From an uncultured Fibrobacter sp. (GTDB lineage: Bacteria > Fibrobacterota > Fibrobacteria > Fibrobacterales > Fibrobacteraceae): DNA of 64,000 nt. The stretch lies in contig CAMKNA010000006.1 of NCBI GenBank assembly GCA_946414075.1, positions 26,615-90,614 of the forward strand, given 5' to 3'. The notes beneath the pieces were generated by a model that saw nothing but the letters and a program-made list of their open reading frames with translations, searched no databases and was not told where the DNA came from. Both the position numbers and the translations under genes were made by a program. This document shows positions 38,537 to 48,315 of the stretch, one piece after another (position 1 is the first letter of the stretch; the number at the start of each line of letters is the position of its first letter).

Positions 38537-40278
38537 TGCTGAGAGTATTGGCAAGGTTTCGAGAATTGTTCATGGTGGCCCTAATAGGCATAGTGGGCCT
38601 TTTGTATTGGGTGAGCCACCCGGGAATCGACAATGTTGTCCTGCATAGGCAAGGCGAGGCGACGGAATTGTCTATACCGGTAAGTGTCACGATGAAAAAG
38701 GGGGAAGTTTTCAAAGTTGAAATGGATGTTTCCTCTGGTTGGGCCAGTGATTTTAGCATGGAAATTCATCCTGACAATTGCGTGCTCGGTTTCAAGGTGA
38801 ACGGAGTAGATTTGCCGTTCAGCGATTATCCTGGATATTGCAGCTGGTCTGAGGGTTTTATTATCGACAAGGCGGAATTTCTAAGACATCTCGAGAAGGA
38901 GCCGTCTAAATACCATCTAGAAATGGTTATGCGTAATGATGGCGGATTGGGGGGAGTCAATGCGAAGTTCATGGCGGACAGCGCCTTAAGCACATGTCTT
39001 CTAGTTGTTCTTGTTCTGTGTGTCGCTTGCCTTTTGGTCATGATTGGGTCTCGGCTCAAATTAAACCGTCGGCTAATACTCATTTTCTTTTTCGGCTTGA
39101 TTTTGCGTGCCGACTATACACAGGATACTTTTTTCAATGATCGGGGGCATGACACGGATGGTCATGTCCAGTACATCCAATTTATAGCGAAGGATTTCCA
39201 TATTCCAAAGAAAGACGAGTGTTGGACATGTTACCATCCACCAGTTTATTATGTGGCGAGTGCTGGAGCATGGAATCTTTCCGATTGGTTAAAGTGGAAC
39301 CCCCAGAATACGGTAAAATGGTTTGATTTTCTTATTTCGCTTGTCGCGCTTGCCTTTGGCCTTCTGTGCATAAGGGAGTCGCTTTCTGGATGGCCCCGAT
39401 ACATTGCGGCTATACTATGGAGTGTCTGGCCGAGTTTTATCCTGGCGTCTCCGAGAATAGGTAACGATATCATGTTCTATGCGTTGCATATTCTAACGCT
39501 GTGGGGTTGTATTCGTTATATCAAGTTGGATAACGGAAGATATTTCTTGCTAGCCGTAATGGCGGCCATATTGTCCTACTGGACAAAAACTACAGGGGTT
39601 GTTGCACTCGGCCTAGTTGGATGTGTTCTCCTTATGAAGACCATCCCGTCGTTGTTGCGGGGGCTGAACCGGTGGGAATGGATTGCAGTCGTTCTGTTTG
39701 TGGCGTCCGTTGTGATAGCCTTTATCCGCTTGCGCCATGGAGATATCGTTGGAAATGCGGACGGGATAGACAATACGGTGCTGGTGCGGAACAACCCTGG
39801 CCATTTCTTGTTTTTCGATGTTCGTTCCTTCTTGTTGAACCCGTATACCGATCCATGGCACGATAACTTGGGAAGACAGTATTTTTGGAGCTATTTGGCC
39901 AAAACATCTTTGTTTGGCGAGTTCAGGTTGCTTCAGACGAATATGGGCCATTGGCTAGCTTCGCTTATCAGTTTCAGTTTCCTTGTGCTATTGGGGTTGG
40001 GTTTGCGGGGCTTTTGGTTGTCCCGCTGGACAAAGGTGAAAGTTCTTCTGACGGCGCAGGCGTTTATGTTCTTTGCGGCAATGATCGTGATGCGTCTCAA
40101 ATATCCCTTTGCGTGTAGCAACGATTTTCGCTACATTGTCCCCGTGTTGTTGAGCTGCCTGCCTTGGGTGGGCGAAGGTATAGGGGGCGAGGGTGCGTCA
40201 ACCCGGTTGAAGGTGCTCGGCCTTATCTTTGTTGCTGTTTTTGTCGTTTGTTCGTCGATTTTAATGATGTGGGTATAG
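38536..40278 (+). CDS. Polytopic membrane glycosyltransferase-like protein (GT-C/GT39 type)
   Basis: About 10 hydrophobic helices; WTCYHPPVYYVASAGAWNLSD lumenal motif. Confidence 0.75.
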   Translation: MLRVLARFRELFMVALIGIVGLLYWVSHPGIDNVVLHRQGEATELSIPVSVTMKKGEVFKVEMDVSSGWASDFSMEIHPDNCVLGFKVNGVDLPFSDYPGYCSWSEGFIIDKAEFLRHLEKEPSKYHLEMVMRNDGGLGGVNAKFMADSALSTCLLVVLVLCVACLLVMIGSRLKLNRRLILIFFFGLILRADYTQDTFFNDRGHDTDGHVQYIQFIAKDFHIPKKDECWTCYHPPVYYVASAGAWNLSDWLKWNPQNTVKWFDFLISLVALAFGLLCIRESLSGWPRYIAAILWSVWPSFILASPRIGNDIMFYALHILTLWGCIRYIKLDNGRYFLLAVMAAILSYWTKTTGVVALGLVGCVLLMKTIPSLLRGLNRWEWIAVVLFVASVVIAFIRLRHGDIVGNADGIDNTVLVRNNPGHFLFFDVRSFLLNPYTDPWHDNLGRQYFWSYLAKTSLFGEFRLLQTNMGHWLASLISFSFLVLLGLGLRGFWLSRWTKVKVLLTAQAFMFFAAMIVMRLKYPFACSNDFRYIVPVLLSCLPWVGEGIGGEGASTRLKVLGLIFVAVFVVCSSILMMWV

Positions 40279-40279
40279 C

Positions 40280-42040
40280 GTGAAAGAAAAGCTTATAAAA
40301 CACTTTAAGAAGGCGTTCTCGTTAACGGATTTTTTTGTTAAGAGAGACACTTTTGCCTTTTGGGGCATTTTGATTATCGCCATTAATTTTGTGATGCTGC
40401 ACGGGAATGGCTATTCGTCAGATTTGTCTTATTGGCGCAATTGGATTCTCGACATGCAGCAGAGCGTAGGGGGCTTTTCTGGTGATTATCCTCCGCTATA
40501 TGCACTATGGTTACGAGCTGTTTCCGTCATCTACAACCTGACCGGTTTTAGTTTGAAAATGGAATATGAACTTAAGCAGTTCTGCCTATTCCCCGTCTTT
40601 GTGGCACACCTGTCGCTGGCCCTGTTTGTATGGCAACGCCTGCAGAATCGTTCCTGGGCCCCTGAAATCAAGACGATAGTAATGCTCCTGGTGGTGGCAA
40701 ACCCAATATTGTATCTGGATGGACCAGTCTGGGGGCAGGTGGACTTGCTGCCTGTAGCATTCTGCGTTTGGGCCTTATGGTACGCTGCCAAGCCGAGTAC
40801 CTATGGAAGGGGAATGGCCTTGTTCATGTTGGGGCTTTTGACCAAGTTCCAAATGATTATGTTTCTGCCGATTTTTGCCGCTTTGTCGCTTCGCTACCGG
40901 AAAGTTATGTGGCGTGGGCTGGCGTCCATGGCGGTCGTTTTCTTGCTGGTGTTTTTGCCCTTTATTCTTGCCGGCGCGTTTACAAAGGAATTTTCCCAAG
41001 GGTATTTGAGAGCGGTTAATTCCTACCCCTATGCGACCATGAATGCCGGTAATCTATGGATGGTTGTTTCGGGCAACATGACGCCACAGATGAGGCCGAT
41101 CTTTGAATGGGCTCCGGCCTTTATGAATCCGGCCCTGCTCGGCAAAATACTGTTTGTTATAATTTCTGCAACGATTATGGTGATAGCCTTTATTAGGCGG
41201 TTGTCTATCGGCCGGTTGATGATGCTGTCGTCGTTAAATGCGCTTGCCTTTTTCATGTTCTTGCCCTGTATGCACGAACGGTATGTGTTTCCCGCGGCAA
41301 TTATGGCGATTGCGGGGATTGCCTGCCAAAGGCGCCCGGCGATTATCTGGGCGGTTCTTTTGTCTATGGTCGCCTACATGAATATCGCCATGGTGACATC
41401 TCTTCGTGGTAATGCACTTTGGTTCTGGATTTCGGTTCTTGGAATCGCCGTTACATTGCCCTTTGCGTTGTACGCGTTGGCGCCAACCGTTCATGGGAAT
41501 CTTTCAAAATTGTATGATAAGGTTGCCGTACCCAAATTTGTACCATTTGCGATACTCGTATTGATTTATGTTGCAGATCTGGGCTCTAGTTATATTCAAC
41601 AGGCGAAAACGGCCTACCACCTAGGCGAGGGGGAATATTTTGTATATGATTTGAAGTTGATCCACCAGTGGCAGGGGTATGGCAACATGCATATTGGGAA
41701 AACGGTCGATGGAAATCCCTTGCATGTCGATGGACTTCTTTACCTGAGTGGAATCGGTACCCACGCTCCGTCAAAACAGATTTATGAACTGCCCGAGAAT
41801 GCCAACCGCTTTACTGTAACATGCGGTGTTGATGATGAATCTGGCAATGGAGTTCTGGAGTTCATTGTTAAGCTCGACGGCAAGGAACTGTGGCGGAGCG
41901 GACGGATGGAAGGCCGTCAATCCGCAAGTGCGGACCTGGATATTCGGGGTGGACACGAAATTATACTTGAAACGGATGAATTGGGAGACAAGGGGTACGA
42001 TCATGCTGATTGGGTGAATCCCGTTGTATATACCAAATAA
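40280..42040 (+). CDS. Polytopic membrane mannosyltransferase-like GT-C protein
   Basis: GYSSDLSYWRNWILDM...GDYPPLYALWLRAV...GPVWGQVDLLPVAF...LGLLTKFQMIMFLP; GTG start. Confidence 0.78.
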   Translation: MKEKLIKHFKKAFSLTDFFVKRDTFAFWGILIIAINFVMLHGNGYSSDLSYWRNWILDMQQSVGGFSGDYPPLYALWLRAVSVIYNLTGFSLKMEYELKQFCLFPVFVAHLSLALFVWQRLQNRSWAPEIKTIVMLLVVANPILYLDGPVWGQVDLLPVAFCVWALWYAAKPSTYGRGMALFMLGLLTKFQMIMFLPIFAALSLRYRKVMWRGLASMAVVFLLVFLPFILAGAFTKEFSQGYLRAVNSYPYATMNAGNLWMVVSGNMTPQMRPIFEWAPAFMNPALLGKILFVIISATIMVIAFIRRLSIGRLMMLSSLNALAFFMFLPCMHERYVFPAAIMAIAGIACQRRPAIIWAVLLSMVAYMNIAMVTSLRGNALWFWISVLGIAVTLPFALYALAPTVHGNLSKLYDKVAVPKFVPFAILVLIYVADLGSSYIQQAKTAYHLGEGEYFVYDLKLIHQWQGYGNMHIGKTVDGNPLHVDGLLYLSGIGTHAPSKQIYELPENANRFTVTCGVDDESGNGVLEFIVKLDGKELWRSGRMEGRQSASADLDIRGGHEIILETDELGDKGYDHADWVNPVVYTK

Positions 42041-42114
42041 TATTTGAAAGGGAATAATTGGTTTTGGCTCTGCGCCTTTTGTATATTCTTATCGTGTAGG
42101 GAAGGAGCTTCATT

Positions 42115-42852
42115 TTGCGATTGTTTTTGATATGTGTATGCTTATTGTCGGCGGCCCTTTGGGCAAGACCTATAAACGAAGGCAATAAGCTGTTTGCTAA
42201 GGGGGATTACGCCGGGGCTTTAGAGAAATATATGAAGGCCCGGGAGGCGGAGCCTGCCAACCCGTTGTTGTTCTATAACATTGGAACTTGCCAGTACAGG
42301 CTGGGCAACTACGACGAGGCCAAGAAGGAGCTGGAAAGTGCCGTGCGCATGCCTGACAAGAAAATGGCAGCAAAGGCGGCCTATAATCTGGCGAACACTC
42401 ATTTCCGTATAGGTGAAAAATCTTCTGAAGGCAGCGAGCGTATTGCCGCCTGGCGCGAATCGGTGGCTTACCTAAAAAAGGCTATTGACCTGGATAACGG
42501 TTTTGAGAATGCCAAGAAGAATGTGGAGATTGTCCAGCGCAAGCTGAAAGAGGAACTGGACAAGCAAAAACAGAATCAGGAGCAAAATCAGGACCAGGAC
42601 AACGACCAGAAACAGCCGCCCCTGAGCGAGAAAGCGAAGGAAGTTCTGGCCCGGGCATTGCAGCTTTGCAAGGACGGCAAGTACGCTGAAGCCAAGGAAA
42701 TGCTGGAGAACCTGATTGCCGAAGACGAGACGGCTGGTCAGCTCAGCGGTCATGTGCAGCGCATCGACGATGTCATCGAGATCAAGGCTGGTCGCAAGCC
42801 CAAGGCAAAGATTGATGCCAGCAACACCGACAACGACCTGGAGGTAATCTGA
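42115..42852 (+). CDS. TPR protein, BatC/BatE-like
   Basis: ARPINEGNKLFAKGDYAGALEKYMKAREAEPANPLLFYNIGTCQYRLGNYDEAKKELESAV; TTG start. Confidence 0.8.
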   Translation: MRLFLICVCLLSAALWARPINEGNKLFAKGDYAGALEKYMKAREAEPANPLLFYNIGTCQYRLGNYDEAKKELESAVRMPDKKMAAKAAYNLANTHFRIGEKSSEGSERIAAWRESVAYLKKAIDLDNGFENAKKNVEIVQRKLKEELDKQKQNQEQNQDQDNDQKQPPLSEKAKEVLARALQLCKDGKYAEAKEMLENLIAEDETAGQLSGHVQRIDDVIEIKAGRKPKAKIDASNTDNDLEVI

Positions 42853-43481
42853 TGAAAAGGATTATGTTCACAGTCGCGGTGATGTTCTTTGCAGTAGCAG
42901 CCTTTGCTGCTCCGAAGTCAGCCAGCGCTTATTACAGCGATGCCGCCTTCCAGTATATCGAAAACCGCTTGCCCTCTGCAGAAATCACCTGTAACGAAGG
43001 CCTGCAATATTACCCCAACGATCAAAAGTTGCAGATGCTCCTGGACCGTATCCACGAGGCCAAGGACGAGCAGAAAAACGAGAACAAGAAGAACGACAAG
43101 AATCAGGATAACAACCAGGACCAGAACCAAGATCAGAATCAGGACCAGAACAAGGACGATGGTCAGAGTTCTTCTAGCGGCGAAGACCAGAATCAAGACC
43201 AGCAGAATGGTCAGGACGGTCAGTCCAGCAGCAGCCAGGCCGGCGAAAGTTCTGACAGCGAAGGCGGTGCTGGTGAACAGCCCGAGCCACAGCCTGAACA
43301 ACCGGAGGAAAACTCCAGCGATAGCGAAGGTGGCGAGGAGCCCGAGGAACAGCCCGTGCCCATGGGAGAGATGAGCCCCGAAGAGGCTGCTCAGCTCCTG
43401 AAGGATTTCGACGAACAGAACGGCGAACGCAAGCCCTGGAAGCCTATCCGCGGCCAGGCCAGACCCGCTAAGGACTGGTAA
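42852..43481 (+). CDS. Secreted low-complexity (N/Q/D/S/E-rich) BatC-like protein
   Basis: Signal peptide; NDKNQDNNQDQNQDQNQDQNKDDGQSSSSGEDQNQDQQ... ; ATG overlaps upstream stop region. Confidence 0.75.
   Translation: MKRIMFTVAVMFFAVAAFAAPKSASAYYSDAAFQYIENRLPSAEITCNEGLQYYPNDQKLQMLLDRIHEAKDEQKNENKKNDKNQDNNQDQNQDQNQDQNKDDGQSSSSGEDQNQDQQNGQDGQSSSSQAGESSDSEGGAGEQPEPQPEQPEENSSDSEGGEEPEEQPVPMGEMSPEEAAQLLKDFDEQNGERKPWKPIRGQARPAKDW
43070..43215 (+). repeat. Coding tandem microrepeat (aaccaggaccag / aatcaggaccag units)
   Basis: aacaaccaggaccagaaccaagatcagaatcaggaccagaacaaggac. Confidence 0.8.
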
Positions 43482-43496
43482 GGTGAGGGTCACAGG

Positions 43497-44885
43497 ATGC
43501 CCTCCCGCACCTACGCTGCCATAGACCTTAAGTCTTTTTTTGCCTCGGTGGAATGTATCCTCCAGGGGCTTGACCCCCTGAAAGCAAAACTTGTGGTGGC
43601 TGACGAGAGCCGCACCGAAAAGACCATTTGTCTTGCGGTGACGCCTGCGCTGAAGGCCTACGGGATTCCTGGGCGGGCACGACTTTTCGAGGTGAACCAG
43701 AAGGTCCGCGAGGTGGAACGGCGCACCGGTGAGAAGGTGGAATTCCTGATTGCAAAACCTCAGATGGCCAAGTATGTGGAGTATTCCACGAAGGTCTACA
43801 ATGTTTACCTGAAGTACGTAAGCGCCGAAGATATCCACGCCTACTCCATCGATGAATGTTTCTTAGACTTGACGAAATATCTGAAGTTGTATAAGAAGAC
43901 GGCCCGTGAACTGGTAAAGACCATCATTCAGGACGTGTTTGCCACTACGGGAATTACGGCTACAGGCGGCATCGGCACAAACTTGTACCTCTGCAAGATT
44001 GCCATGGATGTGATGGCGAAGCATGTGGAGGCCGATGCCGACGGCGTCCGCATTGCAGAACTGGACGAGATGAGTTACCGCAGGCAACTTTGGTCTCACC
44101 GCCCTATAACCAGCTTCTGGCAGGTGGGTCGCGGGATTGCGGAGCGCCTGGAAAAGTGCTACCTGAACGGCGGTCGGGGAATTTTTACCATGGGAGACAT
44201 CGCTCGGGTAAGCGTCAAGAACCCTGAAGGCCTGTATAAGCTTTTCGGCGTGAATGCCGAAATCCTGATTGATCACGCCTGGGGTTACGAGCCTTGCACT
44301 ATCGCCGATATTAAGAAAGCAAAACCCCGCTCCCGCAGCACGGGGGAGGGCCAGGTTCTGCAGGACCCGTACCCCTTCGACAAGGCTCGCCTTGTGGTCC
44401 GGGAGATGGTGGATACGGTTTCCATGGCTTTGGTAGAGCACTCCCTGGTGTGTAATGGCATGGTGCTTACGGTACAGTACGACCGCGAGAATGTGGACAA
44501 GGGAATTTACATTGGTGAGACGGTGCAGGACTTTTACGGACGCACCGTGCCCAAGCCTGCCCACGGTACGGCCAACATCGGGTATTATACCAGCTCCCAG
44601 TCGGTCATGGCCGATGCCACCATGAGACTTTTCGACCGGATCGTGGACCCGAAACTGACGGTGCGCAAGCTGAACCTGGTGGCCATCAATTTGGCGGACG
44701 AAAGTCATACCCAGTACGACCTGTTCACCGATGTGCAAAAACAGGAGCGCGAAAAGAAACGCCTGAAGGCGGAACTGCTCATCAAAAAGCGCTTTGGCAA
44801 GAACGCCATCGTGAAGGGCATGGACCTGCAGGAGGGCGCCACCACCATCGAACGGAACGGCCAGATCGGAGGGCACAAGGCATGA
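43497..44885 (+). CDS. Y-family DNA polymerase (UmuC/UvrX-like)
   Basis: TYAAIDLKSFFASVECILQGLDPLKAKLVVADESRTEKTICLAVTPALKAYGIPGRARLFEV...DIHAYSIDECFLDLTKYL...TATGGIGTNLYLCKIAMDVMAKHV. Confidence 0.95.
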   Translation: MPSRTYAAIDLKSFFASVECILQGLDPLKAKLVVADESRTEKTICLAVTPALKAYGIPGRARLFEVNQKVREVERRTGEKVEFLIAKPQMAKYVEYSTKVYNVYLKYVSAEDIHAYSIDECFLDLTKYLKLYKKTARELVKTIIQDVFATTGITATGGIGTNLYLCKIAMDVMAKHVEADADGVRIAELDEMSYRRQLWSHRPITSFWQVGRGIAERLEKCYLNGGRGIFTMGDIARVSVKNPEGLYKLFGVNAEILIDHAWGYEPCTIADIKKAKPRSRSTGEGQVLQDPYPFDKARLVVREMVDTVSMALVEHSLVCNGMVLTVQYDRENVDKGIYIGETVQDFYGRTVPKPAHGTANIGYYTSSQSVMADATMRLFDRIVDPKLTVRKLNLVAINLADESHTQYDLFTDVQKQEREKKRLKAELLIKKRFGKNAIVKGMDLQEGATTIERNGQIGGHKA

Positions 44886-45094
44886 CCGACTACAAAGACA
44901 TTGTTGACCTGCCTTACCCGCGCAACGATTGGAATTTTCTCATGAAGCACCCCCGCATGAGCATGGATGACCGTGCCAAGATTTTCCACCCCTTCGCGGC
45001 GCTCCGGGGCCATGCCGAAGCTCTCGATGAAACTGCCGAAAGGAAAGAGAATTCCGTCGCCAACGAATTTATTCTAGATGACCAGGAATTTTAA
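44882..45094 (+). CDS. Small YolD-like partner of the Y-family polymerase
   Basis: MKHPRMSMDDRAKIFHPFAALRGHAEALDETA; overlaps polymerase stop. Confidence 0.75.
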   Translation: MTDYKDIVDLPYPRNDWNFLMKHPRMSMDDRAKIFHPFAALRGHAEALDETAERKENSVANEFILDDQEF

Positions 45095-45120
45095 AAAGCC
45101 CCCGATGTATCGGGGGCTTC
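45094..45120. terminator. Bidirectional intrinsic terminator
   Basis: AAAAAGCCCCCGATGTATCGGGGGCTT between convergent genes. Confidence 0.8.
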
Positions 45121-45144
45121 GCTTATACTTGCAGAATCCTAAGC

Positions 45145-47229
45145 TTATTTCAAGCGGATAGCCTTGACCATCTTCTGGCTGCCCTGGTAGATAACCAGGA
45201 ATGCTGTGCCGTGGTAACGGGTTTCCAGAGAAACGCTGTTGGCGCCACTGGTGGCATTCACATTCTTGCTTGCAATTACCTGGCCCAAGCTGTTCATAAG
45301 CGTGACGCTTGCATGACCTGCTGCGGTGGTATTAAAGTTGGCTGTGATGATGCCGTGCTGCACGGCGAAGTTAACACCTTGCAAAATCGAGTGCTTCTTT
45401 GCAATTGAAATGACTGCATCGCTGGGATAGGTATAATTGTCGGTGTAGCTGTTGGCCTCGAACACATAGTTTACCGTCTTGCCGCTGGTGTTCCCTGCAG
45501 TGGTGGCCGTGGCCACATTGTCGGTCTCGATACTTCCGATTTCATCGGGAACCAAATTGCCGTCATCCGATGAGCCTTCGAAAACGGCAGTCTTGAAGGA
45601 TTCCAGGGTGTCCGGCGCGCCACCGCCCTTCTTGTTGAGGAGGATATAGTCAATGGCAAGCTTACCGGTCAGACCTTTGGCGTTGACAACAACGAGCGTG
45701 GCATTCACTTCGGTAGGCGTTTTGATGGTCGAAAGGTTCGCATTTACGGAAGTCCAAGTTCCGTTGGAAACGGTCATGGTCTCTTGTTTCCAGTCCCAAT
45801 CGTTACCGCTCATGGTGACGAAGTTTATAGTTACTTGGCCATTCGCCGTTAGATCGGAATAGATTCTCACCGTTGCGCTTTCGTATTGGCTCCAGTCCTT
45901 GATGTTGTTGTTGATGCGGAGCGGGTAATTTGCCGCTGCTGTACTCGGGGTCTTGAAGAAGGCAATGCTGGACTTGTTGGCCGTAGAGGAACTTGCCTCC
46001 ACCAATGCGCTGATGGAGTTGCCGCTCAGGGCGCTCAGTCCGTATTCTGCACGCATGGCATTCAGGACTTCATAGTCAAAAATAGTGTAGTCTACGTTCT
46101 TCTGGCGACGGATAACGGTCATGTTCAGGTTGTCCTCGGCGCCGGTATCCCAGATGATGGGAACGATTCCATCTGCCTTGGCAATCTTGGCGACATAGCC
46201 GTACCAGGCGGCGCGGGCAAGCAGGTGCTTTTCTAGATCCTGACCTTCGAGGGTCAGGCGCTTCTGGGCACCCATTTCGCCGATAATTACAGGAATGCCC
46301 TTGTCCACGAAAGCTGTTTTCAACTTTCCGAGCTGGGTTTCGATAGATGTTTTGGAACCGAGAGCGCCGTTTGCGCAGGTACGCTCGGCATCTCCTGTTG
46401 TGACACCTTCCCAAAAGTAGAACATCTTGCCCCAACCTTCATCGGCCTTCATCAGTGAGAACTGGTAGGGGTAAAAGTGGGCTTCGGCCATGGTGTAGCC
46501 GTCACCTGCGGGGTCCTTCGGGTAGTACTCGCTCAAAAGCTGGTACTTGTCAATTTCGGTGCGGGGCATCTGGAAAACGACGGTACGGGTGGCGTTGTTT
46601 CCGCCGGATTTGCGGACCTCGTCAATCATGACCTGATGGTAACGCTGCAGAATCTTCATACGTTTGGCATCGAATGCCTCTTGTCCGTTGTCGGCACCGC
46701 CGTTCCACGGGTCGTTCACGCCGGGTTCGTTGGCACTTGCAAAAATAAGGTGCTCGTCATAGTCCTTGAAACGGTTTGCCAAGTGACCCCAGATGGCCTT
46801 CTGGTTCTTGATGACGTTGGCGGAATCTGTCGCGAAGACCTTGTCTTCGAGCCAGCCGGTATCCCAGTGGCTGTTGAGCACTACGTAGAGGCCGTCCTTG
46901 ATGCACATGTCCACCACGGTCTGTACCGTATCAATCCAGCCTTTGTTGATTTTGCCGTCCTTGACATGGGAAAACCAGGCCGTGGGCAGTCGGACGGTGC
47001 TAAAACCCGCTGCCTTGATGGAATCAACATAGGCCTGGCTCGGCAAGGGGTTTCCCCAGCCGGTGGGGCCTCCCTGGTTGGCAGGAACTTCCAGCGTGTT
47101 TCCGATGTTGAAACCCATTCCCATCTTGCTCACCAATGTGGAAGCCTTGGGAAGGTTTGCTGCAAGGGCAAGAGAGCCGCTGGCCACAATGGCCAATCCA
47201 AACACGGCGGTCTTTTTCAAGATATTCAT
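45145..47229 (-). CDS. GH5 family endoglucanase with CBM11-like domain and T9SS-like C-terminal region
   Basis: GMGFNIGNTLEVP...FSTVRLPTAWF...HLIFASANEPG...PVIIGEMGAQ; CBM-like KDWSQYESATVRIYSDLTANGQVTINFVT; C-term SVTLMNSLGQVIASKNVNATSG. Confidence 0.92.
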   Translation of the reverse strand: MNILKKTAVFGLAIVASGSLALAANLPKASTLVSKMGMGFNIGNTLEVPANQGGPTGWGNPLPSQAYVDSIKAAGFSTVRLPTAWFSHVKDGKINKGWIDTVQTVVDMCIKDGLYVVLNSHWDTGWLEDKVFATDSANVIKNQKAIWGHLANRFKDYDEHLIFASANEPGVNDPWNGGADNGQEAFDAKRMKILQRYHQVMIDEVRKSGGNNATRTVVFQMPRTEIDKYQLLSEYYPKDPAGDGYTMAEAHFYPYQFSLMKADEGWGKMFYFWEGVTTGDAERTCANGALGSKTSIETQLGKLKTAFVDKGIPVIIGEMGAQKRLTLEGQDLEKHLLARAAWYGYVAKIAKADGIVPIIWDTGAEDNLNMTVIRRQKNVDYTIFDYEVLNAMRAEYGLSALSGNSISALVEASSSTANKSSIAFFKTPSTAAANYPLRINNNIKDWSQYESATVRIYSDLTANGQVTINFVTMSGNDWDWKQETMTVSNGTWTSVNANLSTIKTPTEVNATLVVVNAKGLTGKLAIDYILLNKKGGGAPDTLESFKTAVFEGSSDDGNLVPDEIGSIETDNVATATTAGNTSGKTVNYVFEANSYTDNYTYPSDAVISIAKKHSILQGVNFAVQHGIITANFNTTAAGHASVTLMNSLGQVIASKNVNATSGANSVSLETRYHGTAFLVIYQGSQKMVKAIRLK

Positions 47230-47354
47230 ACTCAATCCTTTTTTGTTGTTATCCCGTGGTAAATATAACTTGAACCGCTGAAAAATCATAGGTCGGTTTT
47301 GTTTACACAGTGGACATATTGTCCAAAAAGGCCGATTCGTAAGAATAAGGTAAG

Positions 47355-48248
47355 TTATCGTCTGCCCTTATATTCTGCGATAACCATTCCCGAGACGATG
47401 GCGGCGGCTCCTGCCCAGGCCATGGGAGTGATGCGTTCCCCGATGGTCACCAGTGCCGTAATGATGGTGACTAGCGGGATGGCGTAGATGTAGTTGCTGG
47501 CAAGGACTGTCCCGATTTTTTCAAGGACCTTGTTCCACACCAGGTAGCCGAACAGGGACGAGAATACGGAAAGGCACAGGAAGTTCAGCGTCACCACGGG
47601 TTCGGCGAAGTTTGCCCACGGGATGGAATGCCCGTTCAGGTATTCGAACGCCACCAGCGGGATAGAACTTACGAGACTGTAGAAGAATATTTTCCGCGTA
47701 ATGAACAGGTTGCTGTATCGCCCGTTCAGCAGTCGAAGGCTCAGGGAATAGACCGCCCAGAAAACGCCTGCGACTAGGGCGAGAAAGTCCCCCAGGGGTG
47801 AAAGCTTCAGGATGAACTTTCCGTTCAGTACCACCAGCACCATGCCTACGAAGGTAAGGAGCGTTCCAAGTACCTGGCGTCTGCACAGCCGTTCGCTCTT
47901 GTAGAGGACGCTCCCGAAAATCAGGATCAACAGCGGGTTGGTGCACACGATGAGGGACACATTGGACGATGGCGACAGGGACAGAGCCACATTTTGCGTC
48001 CAGAAATAGAGCGTACCGCCGGCAATGCCGCTTACAAAAAGAATGAGCTCATCCTTTGCGCTTTGCGCCCAAAGCTTGCGGTGGCATGCCAGCAAAAGAA
48101 GCAGGTAGGTGAAGATGAATCGAATGAAAAACACCTGTACGGAGGTGAATCCGTGTTCTAGCAGGACCTTGGTGCTTACATAGCTCGTTCCCCAGAAGGT
48201 CACGGTGATTACGGCCAGTATGTGCCAGATTGTAGCACTGTTTTTCAT
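47355..48248 (-). CDS. EamA/DMT family transporter
   Basis: WGTSYVSTKVLLEHGFTSVQVFFIRFIFTYLLLLL; ten-TM pattern, ...ALVTIGERITPMAWAGAAAIVSGMVIAEY. Confidence 0.92.
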   Translation of the reverse strand: MKNSATIWHILAVITVTFWGTSYVSTKVLLEHGFTSVQVFFIRFIFTYLLLLLACHRKLWAQSAKDELILFVSGIAGGTLYFWTQNVALSLSPSSNVSLIVCTNPLLILIFGSVLYKSERLCRRQVLGTLLTFVGMVLVVLNGKFILKLSPLGDFLALVAGVFWAVYSLSLRLLNGRYSNLFITRKIFFYSLVSSIPLVAFEYLNGHSIPWANFAEPVVTLNFLCLSVFSSLFGYLVWNKVLEKIGTVLASNYIYAIPLVTIITALVTIGERITPMAWAGAAAIVSGMVIAEYKGRR

Positions 48249-48315
48249 CGCGAGAAATGTAGATTCTTTCTTTTATTTAACTATATTCTTTTCGTTCAAA
48301 ATACCGGAGTTTTTT

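Noticed and set aside
36905-38554. 549-aa ORF antisense to the flavoprotein, almost the full gene length
   Set aside because: Codon-bias shadow of a strong sense gene; no SD or family match
43070-43215. Possible CRISPR-like array in the NQDQ region
   Set aside because: Repeats are 6-12 nt, contiguous, in frame and without spacers: a coding microrepeat
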